64,000 bases of DNA from Cylindrobasidium torrendii FP15055 ss-10 (lineage: Eukaryota > Basidiomycota > Agaricomycetes > Agaricales > Physalacriaceae): the NCBI GenBank assembly GCA_000934385.1, contig KN880478.1, forward strand, positions 62,001-126,000. The letters run 5' to 3'. Made by a program: the position numbers and the translations under genes. The notes under the pieces are model-generated. The model ran no database searches. It was not told the DNA's origin and saw only the letters and a list, made by a program, of their open reading frames with translations. The stretch's first letter is position 1. Every line of letters begins with the position of its first letter. Positions 23,287-34,435 of this stretch are shown here, one piece after another.

Positions 23287-25030
23287 TCATACTGGACTTT
23301 CTTTGGCGTAGTTTTCATCGTCAAAAGGGCTCAATGGCTCCCTCGTTTCCGTCGGCGGTGCAGGAGCATGCAAACTGGGAGGAGGGTCCCTCGCAGCATT
23401 TCGCGAAATTAACTCTTCATCGATGAAGGCTCCAAGCTATGCGAAAGATGATATTAGCACACCCCACCTCACGTGGAAAATGGCAACACACGGTAATGAG
23501 CGCGGTTCGGATGGCACCGAAGACAGCTAGAGTGCTACCCACTACGACGGAGATCATCATCCATCCCTTCTTGCTCTCTTCTGTCTGCACGGTGCAGATG
23601 AAGGAAGTTGCTATCGACCGATGCGTAAGGTCCACAAGGGCGGCGTCGAGCATGTATGCAGCCACAGAAAAGATCTCGTTGTACATCTGGGGCAGCACGC
23701 CAGGCAGCTGGCTCACATCACCGCCATTCGCCAGACTCGGCTGCAGGTTTCCGATGCCGAGCACGGGGAGGACCGACCCGCTGGTGTTTGTTTTAAGCAG
23801 TTGTGACAGGTCCGTGTGGCCTTGTTCGCTGGAAGTCTCGTTATCGAGGCGATACTCGTTCTGTGGGCAGTAGCGAAGACCACATTCGCCATATTCGCCA
23901 TCGAGCAGAGAGAACGATTCCGACGTGCTGTAATAGTTGAAACCTGCGAGCCATATGTTGACGTACTCAATGAGAGCGGGGGTCACGGTCGTGTCTTCAC
24001 TCGTGTGGTTCGACCCCCAGGGGAAGACAGAGTCGGGAAGCGCGCCAGGCTGGAAGTTCAGTTGATCGTAGAATGTCCCTATATTGCTAGGCGGCTGATC
24101 AGTACCACCATCGAACGAAAAGATGTGGTCAACGTACGTGTCCCGCTGGCTAATCTGTGAGATGAGCGAGTCGGTAGCATAGCTAGGCCAGCTAACTTCG
24201 ACGTCAGAGATCAGTATCGCATTGGAAAGTCAGTCTCACTCGTCCAACTGCTGGTTGAAGTGGGAGCACATATCGAGCACATCGATTTTCGCAGAGCCGC
24301 CGTAGGTCTCGTCTTTGTGGTCCAACATTCTGCATTTTGCGCAGACCCTTTTGAAGATTTGAAAACGATAATTTGCTGCCAGATGCATATGTTACGCACC
24401 CGAACATGAAATAATTGCCAGCAAAGTGATGCGTGAGGCCAAAGCTCGTGACCTTCGAATTGTAATGAGCATTGGGTGTGATTACATAATGTGATCGGCG
24501 TACATTACAGGACATTTCCTCTCCATTGTATGCGGCTTGGACCGTATCCAGCTTCCCGTCTGGATTGAACGCGTTCACAGTCCACTTAAATGACCCTGGA
24601 TTCACGACCGACGTCCCATTTTGCCGACTGGTTGAAGTACGCGTATAATAGCTTGAAGATACGTCGAGAAGACTGGACTGGCAGGACGTCGTCGAGGTTC
24701 CATTCCTCAAGGGGTTGTTCTCGCTGTAAAAAGTCTGCGAAACGATTGTCCTCCCAATGTTCAACTGGAAGAGGTCCCTAATCAGAACTCCACACGCACG
24801 ATGTTATAAGCTCGTGTCCTTGAGTATAAACATTAAACATTGCAAGACCAAAAAGGGCGATTATCTGGAGTGAGGGAGTAAGCGAAGTATTTCACGCGAC
24901 GTTGTCATGTACGCACTGAGCATGTCAGAATAGATGTGCCAATCCATCGTCTGCTGAACGGTTTTGTGGGCTGGTACTCCGAGAACGGCGAGAAGGCTAC
25001 AGAGCCGGCGGTTCTGAGGACAACATCCAT
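23287..25030 (-). CDS. uncharacterised two-TM membrane protein, tandem copy 1
   Basis: The family is unknown. The start is MDVVLRTAGSVAFSPFSEYQ, followed by a large non-cytosolic-looking domain with conserved Cys, Asn-X-Thr/Ser sites and the shared segment SFKWTVNAFNPDGKLDTVQA. Downstream are a FNYYSTSESFSLLDGEYGEC-type region and VLPVLGIGNLQPSLANGG. A C-terminal membrane helix (GWMMISVVVGSTLAVFGAIR) precedes a short cytosolic tail beginning LGAFIDEELISR and ending YAKESPV. It is multi-exon on the minus strand, and all domains align with copy 2 (25627-27392). I infer a surface or secretory-pathway protein. No enzyme motif is seen. Exact internal exon borders were only partly checked. Confidence 0.68.
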
Positions 25031-25626
25031 GCCTGCGTTGGTGGTAGAATGAAACAGAGAGAGGACGGTTATTCAAAGCCAGTGTTGGAGCCACTTTTTC
25101 AATGAGCCCACGGAAGTCGTGCCGACGTGATATGAATTCGTTCGTTCCCGACTCCTCCGCTCAACGCAGTAGAAGGCGCGCACAGTGCGAATTGCTTGAT
25201 TTGGCTTTTATTCTGCTCGAAAAACTTCCTGCTACTTGGATTGTAGCGTTGTTAACGTTCTGTGAATATACTGTACCGAGGGACAAAGTCGGTGAGTGGC
25301 ATCCCTTCCTACGACAATGGCGGCGTAGCACCGGCCACGACAGAACCGGTGGAGAAACTGAAGTATTCGAAATTACATACATAAGTGTTCACCTTCTCAA
25401 TTCGACGGAGCGCCCCGGACTTGCGCTTGCGCCTGGAGGCTGGCAGCCTCCAAGCCCAACAGCTGCAAGTTGAATGGGACGGTATTGAGATGTCGGACTG
25501 CGCTGGTGCGTGGTTAATGTACATCATTGGGAATTGAATATTGAACGACCGTGATTATGTAGCTCGATAAAATAGCAACCCGTGTAAAGACCGTGCTCCG
25601 CCTCAGTCCGAATCGCACGATGGCGA
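25031..25626. other. spacer between tandem membrane-protein genes
   Basis: No supported gene. It is the upstream region of copy 1 and the 3' side of copy 2. Confidence 0.5.
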
Positions 25627-27392
25627 TTATACAAAACTGTCTTTGGTATACTGTGAATCATGATATGGGCTCAACGGTGTTTGAGGCTCGAGGGATATCG
25701 CGACTGGCGCGTTGACATTGACAACGCTGGTAGCAGTAGTCACTTGACCTCCTTCGCGTGCGATGAGCTGCTCATCCACGAACGCCCCGAGCTAGTGATT
25801 GGAGTTAGAATTGACATGATGAGGTAGAAAGGCGCGGGCTTACGATGATGAAAACGGTTCGTATGGCTCCGAAAACGGCAAGAGTGCTACCCAAGACAAC
25901 AGCAATGAGAACCCATCCCTCCTTTTGCTTTTTCGTCTGAACGGTGCAAATAAACGACGTAGCGATGGATCTCCCTGTGAGATCCAGTAGCGCGGAATCG
26001 ACCATGTACCCCGCAATGGACAGTATGCCATTGTACATCTCGGGCAATACGCCTGGTAATTGGCTTATATCGCCATCGTTCGCGAGACTAGGTTGCAGGT
26101 TCCCGACACCAAGCACAGGAAGAACTGAGCCGCTGCTTGATTTCGCCACCCTCAGTAGCTGCGCCATGTCGGTGTATTCCTCGTCACTCATAGATCCATC
26201 CTTGGGGTCGACAATACGATATGCGCCTTGAGGACAGTATCCCATACCACAGTCACCGTTGTTGCCGTCTGTAAGCGAGAAAGTCGCCGAAGTGTTATAG
26301 TAGCTGAACCCTCCTAGCCAGATATTGACATATTCAATCAGGCTCGGTGTGATCGTGATGTCCGCGCTGTGGACCGTAGAGCCCCAAGGGAAGACAGCCT
26401 CCGGGAGAGTCCCTGGCTTGAAGTTCAATCTGTTGTAGAAGGTTCCAACATTGCTACATGTTGTGAGTATCTTGCGCCTGAAGTTAAGTCCGGAGCACTC
26501 ACGTTGCGCGCTCGCTGATCTGAGAGATAACTGCTTCTGCAGCGAAGCTGGGCCAGCTGTAGTACCAGGCGTGAGAAAGGGCGGACGGCGTACGGAGTGA
26601 CCCTCACTCGTCGAATTGTTGATTATAATGAGAGCAAACATCGAGCATCTCAATGTGAGCAGTACCACCATAGGTCTCATCCTTTTGTTCCAACATTCTA
26701 CATTTGGCGCAAATCCTGTTTGGAGATGTAAGCGCCAAAGAATCGGCGTAAACCACGAAAAGGATGCACACCCAAACATGAAGTAGTTCCCGGCGAAGTG
26801 ATAGGTAAGACCAAAGCTAGATACCTATATCGTGATGAGCGCTGACTTTCGATAATGGAGTGCAGGACACGTACGTTGCAGCTCATCTCCTCCCCGTTGT
26901 ACGCTGCTTGAACCGTGTCCAGCTTTCCATTCGGGTTGAAGGCGTTCACGGTCCACTTGAAAGACCCAGGGTTCACCAGTGCCGTGCTATTCGTAACAGA
27001 GGTAGGGGTTCGTGTATAATAGCTGGATGATACGTCGAGCAAGCTAGACTGGCAGGTGGTCTCCGAAGTCCCATTTCTCAAGGGTGATTGCTTGCTGTAG
27101 AATATCTGCGAAACGATTGTCCTTGGAGATGTGAGCGGATACCGACAGCGCATTAGAGGCCATACGAGGTAATAAGGTCGTGTCCTTGCGTATGTATATT
27201 AAAGATTGCGAGGCCGATGAGAGTTAGTATCTGGGTGAACGTGAGCATCCTGGGCTGGCGTGCTAAGTCACTGTTCCGCACCGAGCAGGCTAAAATCGTA
27301 AACCCAATCCACCGCCTGGAAAATGGCTTTGAAGGCTGGTATTCTGAGAATGGGATGAAAGCGACGGAACCAGCAAATCTTAGGGTATCCAT
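25627..27392 (-). CDS. uncharacterised two-TM membrane protein, tandem copy 2
   Basis: Paralog of the neighbouring gene. It starts MDTLRFAGSVAFIPFSEYQP, and after intron 1 has an N-terminal hydrophobic segment (ILTLIGLAIFNIHTQG). The luminal domain follows (SFKWTVNAFNPNGKLDTVQA; VEYVNIWLGGFSYYNTSA-like; VLPVLGVGNLQPSLANDG; LPEMYNGILSIAGYMVDSAL). The C-terminal TM segment (GWVLIAVVLGSTLAVFGAIR) and the tail LGAFVDEQLIAREGG...YTKDSFV complete it. The tail exon is spliced on as in copy 1. Strong parallel identity and the same exon pattern show a tandem duplication. Function is unknown. The ATG at 27392 is the first in frame after an upstream stop. Confidence 0.7.
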
Positions 27393-28115
27393 GCCCGTCG
27401 CGATGAGAGTACAGAAGCAAGGCGCGGAATCCCGAGCCCGTCGTTGGAGCTAAGCTTCTGCATCGGTCGGAGGATCATTCCGAGATGAAACGTTGCCGTT
27501 ACCAGCCGCCTTTGCGCGTGGCGGCTCAAGCTCGGTACTCAGTCTCTCACAGCTGTCGGTCAGTAAGTCAAGACATGCATACGTTGGATTGAAGATTGAA
27601 GATTGAAATACTGGAAAATCGGATATCAAGTTGGGCTTGCCTAAGGATGAAGAGGCCACAGAAACGCTGGGCATCACCATTGATATTGATATCCGATAAT
27701 TTGGAAGGACGAGAGCAACTTTTTGTGAAGTCATGGCAGCAAGATGGCAGCATCCGCCATCAGTAAGAAAAAAGAACTAACGGACTAAGCCAGCATTGAC
27801 CTCGCCTCGACTCCATCCAACTCACCGTCAAGGTACAAGACAAGCTGTCGCTGGTCGGACCGATGCAACCACAGCCTGATGGTTGATCTGTTTTTCCCAC
27901 GGTAACTCGGGTAAACAATGCACTTCAGACTGTCGACTCCTAGAGCTTAGAGTACGAGGTCGATCCACGCAAGTCAGTAGTCACTGTCTGGCTTGTGGTC
28001 CCTGGTTCTGAATCAGCTGCACTACGTTCGAGAATCTCCTCATGCCACTTGCCGTTCCATTTCAGAAAATGCACACACCTTTCGTCTCACTGACACCTTT
28101 CAGTTGCCCTCCAAG
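27393..28115. other. intergenic region upstream of the truncated GH17 copy
   Basis: The N-terminal half expected for a GH17 gene was looked for here on the plus strand and not found. It has a short GATTGAA triplicate near 27590-27607 and otherwise nothing supported. Confidence 0.45.
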
Positions 28116-29220
28116 ATGCTCTCAGGGCTCGGCTTCAAGTGCGTTATGCAGGCGCCCACTCTTCGAACTGAGCTAATTTCCAAATCGTCTAGCGACGACG
28201 TCGTCGAGGCTGCTTGGTCTGCTGGTCTCGGACTTCACATGCTTGTCTGGGTACGTCTACTATCTGCTACTATTTTTCCATTACAGCTTCTGAGTAAACG
28301 TCCTAGTTTGGCTTCGACGGCGGAGACCAGTGGAGACGACGGCGTGAAGCCCTTTTATCTACGCTTCGCTGGAATACCAAGGCCAAATTCGTGACCCGAG
28401 TTGTGCAGTTTGGCTCGGAGCCGCTATACGACAGCGTCCTCAGCCCAGACGATCTCGCCAATGAGATCTATAGCATGAAGGACGAGTTACACAACTTGAA
28501 TATCCCTGTCACTATCTCCGAACTAGCGTACGCCTTGTTTTACACAAAGCCAGAGTTGACCGAACTGACATTCCTTCTCAAGGTATGGGTACCAAAAGAA
28601 CGGTGGCGCTGAGCAAGTCATGGATGCCATCGATGTGATTGACGCGCACATGCTGCCGTACTTCTCGTTCCAAGCGTCGACAGGTGGCTTTGCTTTCAGC
28701 CCAATTTCTATATATTTCTGACGCTGCAATTAGCTTGGAATGCATGGCCGTTGGTAACCGCCGACCTCAACTGGTAAGCGCACTTTCTTGCAGTGCTTCT
28801 TCGACAAGATTAGTTTGACTGAATATTCACGTTAGGTTTGTTCAAAATGGTCAAGGAAAGAAGATATGGCTGTCGCAGGTATGCTTCAAGTTTCATAGCA
28901 TTGACATCTCTGAGCCTGCGCCAGAACGGTTGGCCATCCAAGAGCTATCCCGGAGTCGAGCCGAACAGCCCTTACGCCGTCGCAGATATCGAGAACGAGA
29001 AGGTAAGTGATATGTGCATCGCAAGTTGTGTTCTCAACCTCAACTTCGACAGAACTACTATCAACTTCTCGACTCGAAATGTGAGTACTTCAAGTACGTC
29101 GATGGAGGAGGAGTAGGATGGTTTTGGCACATATATTCGGACTCGCAAGAACCTGGATATGGACTTTACGATTACTCGGGAAACCCAAAGTTTTACTTCC
29201 GGCCGAGGACATCGTGCTGA
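28116..29220 (+). pseudogene. GH17-type glycoside hydrolase, 5'-truncated copy
   Basis: The C-terminal two thirds of a GH17-like protein are intact across several introns: DDVVEAAWSAGLGLHMLVWF, FVTRVVQFGSEPLYDSVL, IPVTISELAYGYQKNGGAEQ, DAIDVIDAHMLPYFSFQAS, KKIWLSQNGWPSKSYPGVEP and GGGVGWFWHIYSDSQEPGYG, ending FYFRPRTSC. The signal peptide and first roughly 130 residues present in the paralog at 45704-47124 are missing. Only a degraded VRYAGAHS-like trace stands where VRLYGACD is expected, at about 28140. Splice sites and frame downstream are clean, so decay is recent, or an unusual N-terminus is used (a Met at 28116 would give a cytosolic fragment). Gln replaces the expected nucleophile Glu in SQNGWPS. 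Confidence 0.72.
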
Positions 29221-29351
29221 AGCCGAGTATCTTAAGGGTGCTATCTCCCGACGCTCGCTTACATATTTATTGGGTAAATTTGGAGGGATAAATTGTCATT
29301 GTTTGCCGTGATCATCAAATCGCGATCGAGATCATCTTGCCCAAAACTACC

Positions 29352-31108
29352 ATGACTATTGAACCGGACGACATCGGCTTTGAGTTCGAAGACGAAGGAA
29401 TTACACCTGAGAGTCTACAAAGAGACCTCAAACTAGTGGAAAAGACTGCCTTGTCACGTATTCGAAAAGAAAGTCACGACATCTACAATCGTCTGCATTC
29501 TATCAACGAGGATGTGCTCTTTGTGGATACTGTAGCGAAAAATTATGCTACGCTGCCTCTTGTTGGTTTGGAAATCTTTGAACTGTGATTGCCTTTCGAT
29601 CTGACTTCACTGCGTCTAATAGCAAACCTACGCTGTGGCGCATGGTATGTAAACCCCGAAAACGTGAGTGTACCAACCACTCCAATTGCCAGGTTAATAG
29701 GAAGAAATTGACTCTTCAATCCAGTCCTCGGGGTCTCAGGCATACTTCAAATCCACCGACGGACACTATGGTAACTGGAGTTTTAATCTCAGAAGGCCAA
29801 ATCTCCATCTCCTCGCGCTCATCGTGGAAAGTAAAGGGTGCTTCGACGTAGATGCCTATACTGCGTACACCACTAATCAGATCTTAGAATGATTGTCGTT
29901 GACTCGACACGCTCTGGAAAACGAATGCCGGACGCCCTTAGCAAGACGTTGCCTATCTGGTGTACGGTGGTGAACACAGCAATCGCACAACGCTACAACA
30001 TCGAGCTTAGCACATGGGACTCTCGCTTGTTCACGCCTCCAAATGTAGTCAGTGCCCAAGAACACGCACATATTTCGGGTAAAATCGATGCATGGGCTAC
30101 AGCACTCGCTGTAAGTTTCATTTGAATCGATTATGCTCTTCGGCGTTTGATTGAGGTTCAGTCGTCTTCTTACCCTCTTCCTCGAATCCCAGTCCCGCTC
30201 CGGCCGATTTGGATTACGCCCTCGACAACCGATTTCCCTGATGTATCCAGTTGGAACGAATACGGGCTACCTCTTGTCTGTGTCTCTGCATCGCGTTTTG
30301 TCGAAGAAGGGCTCGAGCGGCGTGCTGGAGGGTATTCATATATACAAGGCTCTGCCGATGATCATGAAATGTGGGCGATGGTCTGTCTAACGCTTCCCAT
30401 GTGCAGTGCCAGGCTGATTTGGTGCAGGGACTAACGCCCGATCTCTTTTGGGCCAACCATACCGCTCTTCTCGGGTGCCAACATGACGAGCTTGAAGCGA
30501 TGGTCCGCCAAGTCGTCTTGGACGCTTCCTTCCATCGTATAAAACGCAATCCGCCGTCCGCCATTGCTAAGACTGGCGGACGACTCTGGCTTTGTGCAAA
30601 CGACGACCTCGACGCCGCCACCATGGGAGCATCATCTTCCAAAGCCTATGTTATCATCCACTCCACTCCATCTCCTCCCATATCCTTGACCTTCGAGGGG
30701 ACAGGTCATCTCCTGCTCCATGTCCCAGGCGGGAAGAAGGGCTCCTCTGTATTTCGCGAAGATGTACTTCCGAAGTCCACTCACTTCATTGGCACGGCTC
30801 TCGCACACGGCCAGGATGTCTGCATCTCATGCGATACGGGCAACGATCTGGCTGCTGGGATCGTGCTTGTTTGCTTGCAGCTCTTCTTTGACGACGACGG
30901 ATCCTACGAGACTGGGAGTCGCCGCGCAATGGGTACGTGTTCAACACTCATCGATAATGCGTTGCGGAGGATTCTAAGGATGAGCGCAGGCAACAAGCAG
31001 ACGCTACAGACCCGGCTGGAGTGGATTATATCGGACAGACCGAGTGCTAATCCTGCGCGGACGACGTTGAAGCGTATCAACGAGTTCCTCCTTAGCCCGG
31101 CGAGATAG
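29352..31108 (+). CDS. RIT1: initiator tRNA A64 2'-O-ribosyl phosphate transferase (504 aa)
   Basis: Rit1 adds a ribosyl phosphate to A64 of cytosolic initiator tRNA-Met, which keeps it out of elongation in fungi and plants. Diagnostic segments are SIHNRLHSI-like at the N-terminus (DIYNRLHSINEDVLFVDTVA), NLRCGAWYVNP, YFKSTDGHYGNWSFNLRRPN, MIVVDSTRSGKRMPDALSKT, IWCTVVNTAI, RPIWITPST, GSADDHEMWAMGLTPDLFW and a C-terminal SCDTGNDLAAGIVLVCLQLF phosphatase-like loop. Exons 29352-29565, 29623-29663, 29701-29837, 29888-30110, 30162-30380 and 30428-31108 total 1515 nt. The fourth acceptor is the second AG (ATCTTAG), chosen by frame. The gene is complete. Confidence 0.93.
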
Positions 31109-31154
31109 CCGATTGCCCGAATTACTACTAGGCAGCGTTAGGTACACGCGACAC

Positions 31155-32769
31155 TCAAGTTGGCATTCCAGACGCCAGAGTTGTATCTATGCTACCCTCT
31201 TCTTCTATCATAGACGTACCCTCAGCAGGGAGCTGCACCGTCCATTTCTCCCCATAACCCACAGTAACATTATTCCATCGAATGTTGTTTGGGACGGATA
31301 CATGGGCGACAGACTTGTGCGGGTCAACATTTATATCGAACGTACTGTGAGGGTCGATGTTGAGGATGGTGAGATTAACGGAGCCGTGGCGGGAGTTGAT
31401 GGAGATGGACGAGGCTTCCAGGGAAGAGTGGAGGTCGATGTGGCTTTCGACGCGACTGAACGACGGTGAATCCTTGAATATGTGAGGAAGGAGGAAATGG
31501 ACGTACGATCTGATGGCATGTATCGTCAGATTTGTAGGCCCGGACGCGCCAGTCATGGATATGTCGGCGCGTAGTGGGCTGTCAGTGACGCGAAATGACG
31601 CGGTATGGGCAGAGAAGGCGCCGCTGACGATGGCGTCGGTCGTCTCAATGTCGAGGACGGAAGTCGTTAAGTTCTAGTGGGCATGAATAACGTTGAGGAC
31701 ACTGATTGAAATGAGCGACGCACTGTGGCATGTATGATGCCCTTTCGGGAGGCGAGTGAGACTTCGTTGAACGGAGTAAGCACATCGAGGTTGTGATGCC
31801 ATTTGGGAAGCTGTGTCCGGAGGTTATGGTTGGAAAGTGTCCGAGGAAGTATAAGCGTCGCGCGGAATAGCAGGTCGTCCTTTTCATTCCAATGCTCAGG
31901 TTCCACTCTGCCCCTGGCCAGTCTTTCCGCAAAGAGGCCGACACCGGCAGCGTCGTGCTTTGTATCGTGTATAAGGCAGAGATGTGTAGACTCGAAGGCA
32001 ACTTTGTCGTAGTATTGTGCAACGATATCCACGCGAATGCTGGGGTCGTCGGTGTCGCTGGTCTGTGTCGTGAACACGCCGTTGAGGATGCCATCTGATA
32101 CGGCGAATATATTGGCCATAGAGGGGATGGTGAAGGAGGTAGTGGCAGCTTGGTATGGGCCCCAGCTCGCCGGGCCGGAAGTGTCTTCATCAGCTGGAAG
32201 CCAGGTTGCGAAGCGCGAGCATGCCGCAAGGGTATATGGCTATCAGTTTATTGAGTGCCTATCTTGTGAGAGGGAATGAGGGCCCTTACTATTAGTAAAG
32301 GTTCTGGGGGTGGAGGTGGAGGCTGTTGAAAGTCGGTCAAATTCGACATCGGGTTAACACAGTCTATGAACGCACTGGTCGCATGCCGAGGGCTTCCTGA
32401 AGCAAGTGTGAGCATCAGAGCGGAGAATCTCAGCCACAACACACCTCGAACAGGATCCTTCCTAGAGGATGTCTTGACTGGTCCCAGAACATGAGTGGAT
32501 GCGAACAAACGTATAGCACTATTACGCACTAGTACAGAGTGAAAGATCGTCCATGTAAGAGCACACAATGTCAGGGAAGCTGCGACGATGAGCCGTAATC
32601 GTCGTCTTGGGAGGCGTATCTTGTGTGGTGGTGGTGTGGGGGTAGTAGGCGCCGTGGAAGGTTCTGCCTGACGCTGCACATGGCCCCCGTCGGATTCATG
32701 GTCAGGCTGTGGAGTAGCGGTTGTGGGTGCCTTTAGTTGTGCAGCTTCCACATCGTCGAGGATGATCAT
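31155..32769 (-). CDS. basidiomycete-type single-pass (type II) membrane protein, 488 aa
   Basis: No named family can be asserted. The cytosolic N-terminus (MIILDDVEAAQLKAPTTATP, Pro/Thr-rich) is followed by a basic stretch and one TM helix (LRLIVAASLTLCALTWTIFH, about residues 58-77). A long beta-rich outside domain follows with repeated hydrophobic/polar alternation (IFAVSDGILNGVFTTQTSDT; DIETTDAIVSGAFSAHTASF; ISINSRHGSVNLTILNIDPH). It is reminiscent of adhesin/DUF4097- or LEA-like beta repeats. Exons 32769-32445, 32396-32290, 32239-31724 and 31673-31155 sum to 1467 nt. A Pro-rich linker (QQPPPPPPEP) crosses exon 2. I infer a cell-surface or vacuolar-membrane protein of unknown role. Confidence 0.72.
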
Positions 32770-34435
32770 GGTGGTTCGGAGGCAGTGGTTACGCTGATGG
32801 AAGTTTGCGTAGTATCAAGTCCGTAGGAAAATCCTGACGTTTATGGGTGAAGAGGTGTTGCGTGTGTTATATCGTCGAAGGAATTTGTGCAGTGGTTGAG
32901 TTCATTCCGGTGCCCATTTCCAGTGTTGATGAAAGGAAGAAGCAAGCCGCATGGCTGCAATTGACGACACGATCGATCGAGGCGCATCAGGCGCATCAAA
33001 TGCAGAAGCGTGCTCTCAAATTGAGGCGCTCGTACTTTGACCGTACAGTAGTTCCGCAAAGCGGCAGTATATATACAGCGTCGCATATCCCCGTCACCCT
33101 ACCTGTTTGAGCTGCAATGTCGCATACCTACTAGATACTTAGTAAGTGCATACAGTTCCTGCTCACGGTCCATGTCGAGCAGTATGTGCGTAGAGTTTAT
33201 GCTCCGCTTCAATGTCGCCTCCTGAGACAATTTCAACCCCATGGAACTATTGGGGTGGAATGGACGGACGAGAACATAGTGGCCTTGCAAGGAACCTCGG
33301 CTGTGTTTGTTCAATAGACCAGATTTCTTCAGATAGTGGTTTACTCGTCTTTCGAAGAGCATTCATTGACGAAAATCATGTAACAACAAGGAATTGGGGG
33401 TGAGAACACCTCCCCTGGAGCGTTATGAGGACGTAAACGAACAGGCCCTCGTCTCCTCAAGTCCGTAAAGGCACCAGGAAGCGCAGGACCGCAGGTCCAC
33501 TTACATTGCCAAGGGCGCCACAAAGAGCTCGACCAACCAGCCTCAATGCAGGGCCGTGATCCGCTGGAGAGATACATAGTAGGATAGAAGATAGAGAGAG
33601 TGTGTAAATGTGGTGTGAGTATCACTCTATAGCACTGTATGACTGCACATCGATTGTGCCTCGAACGCCCTGCTGAAGTGAGTGAGGTGGATGCGTGCCA
33701 GTGCTTTTCACCGTTCCTCCAATTATTGTAAAAGGTTCGGGGCGGGGACTTGGAGTCCAAAATAACGGAAGCTCTTGTAGGTTCTTCACGCGATGCGCCC
33801 GCAGAAGGGAGTGTCAGTCGACGGGGAGACGTGCGCTCCCAAGTGGATCATGTTAGCTAGCGGGTTAGGTGGGTCGCAGCTGCATAATGAAAGCACTTAT
33901 GGATTGGTTATGGAGTCGTCCATAGGAAACTCTTAATTATTGCATACGAGCCACGAGCTTCCAGATACGAGCATGCCATGGTCGCACGAGGTCGCACGTT
34001 GTTGGGCGCACGTTAGTCTTCGGCGCGCTCAACCGCGACCGCCGAGCGACGAGCGCATTTGGGCCACAGGCACGGAGGGAAGGAACGGCTATTATTGTTA
34101 ATTTATTGCGCTTGGATTGCGCTTCCTCGGCCATTCCAGCGTCGACCAAACCTAGAAAGGTCTTTGCGCAAACTAGAGAACATCTTGGATATTCCCAATG
34201 CTACGTAGATGTTACTGTAGGTGCCTGCGGGAAAAAAAAAACAAAGATAAGGAGAAGGATGGGGCCTCGGCAAAGCCCACGGTATATGTACTAAATTGCC
34301 TTTTCAGGGGGCGAAAGGACTAAAAAAGAGTGATCGACGTGACAGGAACAGCGTTGTGCGTACCTGATTGGAGGACCTGGTCAGAGGTTGGTGATATGAG
34401 TTTCTACTTTCGTGTTTGCTTTTGACCGCCGTATC
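32770..34435. other. intergenic region between the type II membrane protein (-) and OPT transporter (+)
   Basis: Contains a TATATATA-type element near 33067-33076 that could serve the minus-strand gene (about 300 nt upstream of its ATG), and a short A-tract at about 34231-34240. No supported gene. Confidence 0.45.

Noticed and set aside
29352..31108. tRNA/rRNA-linked genes (EFG1, ELP1, RIT1) as a functional cluster
   Set aside because: They are 20 kb apart with unrelated genes between them, so proximity is probably chance.
33341..33760. 139-aa minus-strand ORF
   Set aside because: No ATG-supported start in a plausible context, no motif and no splice structure.
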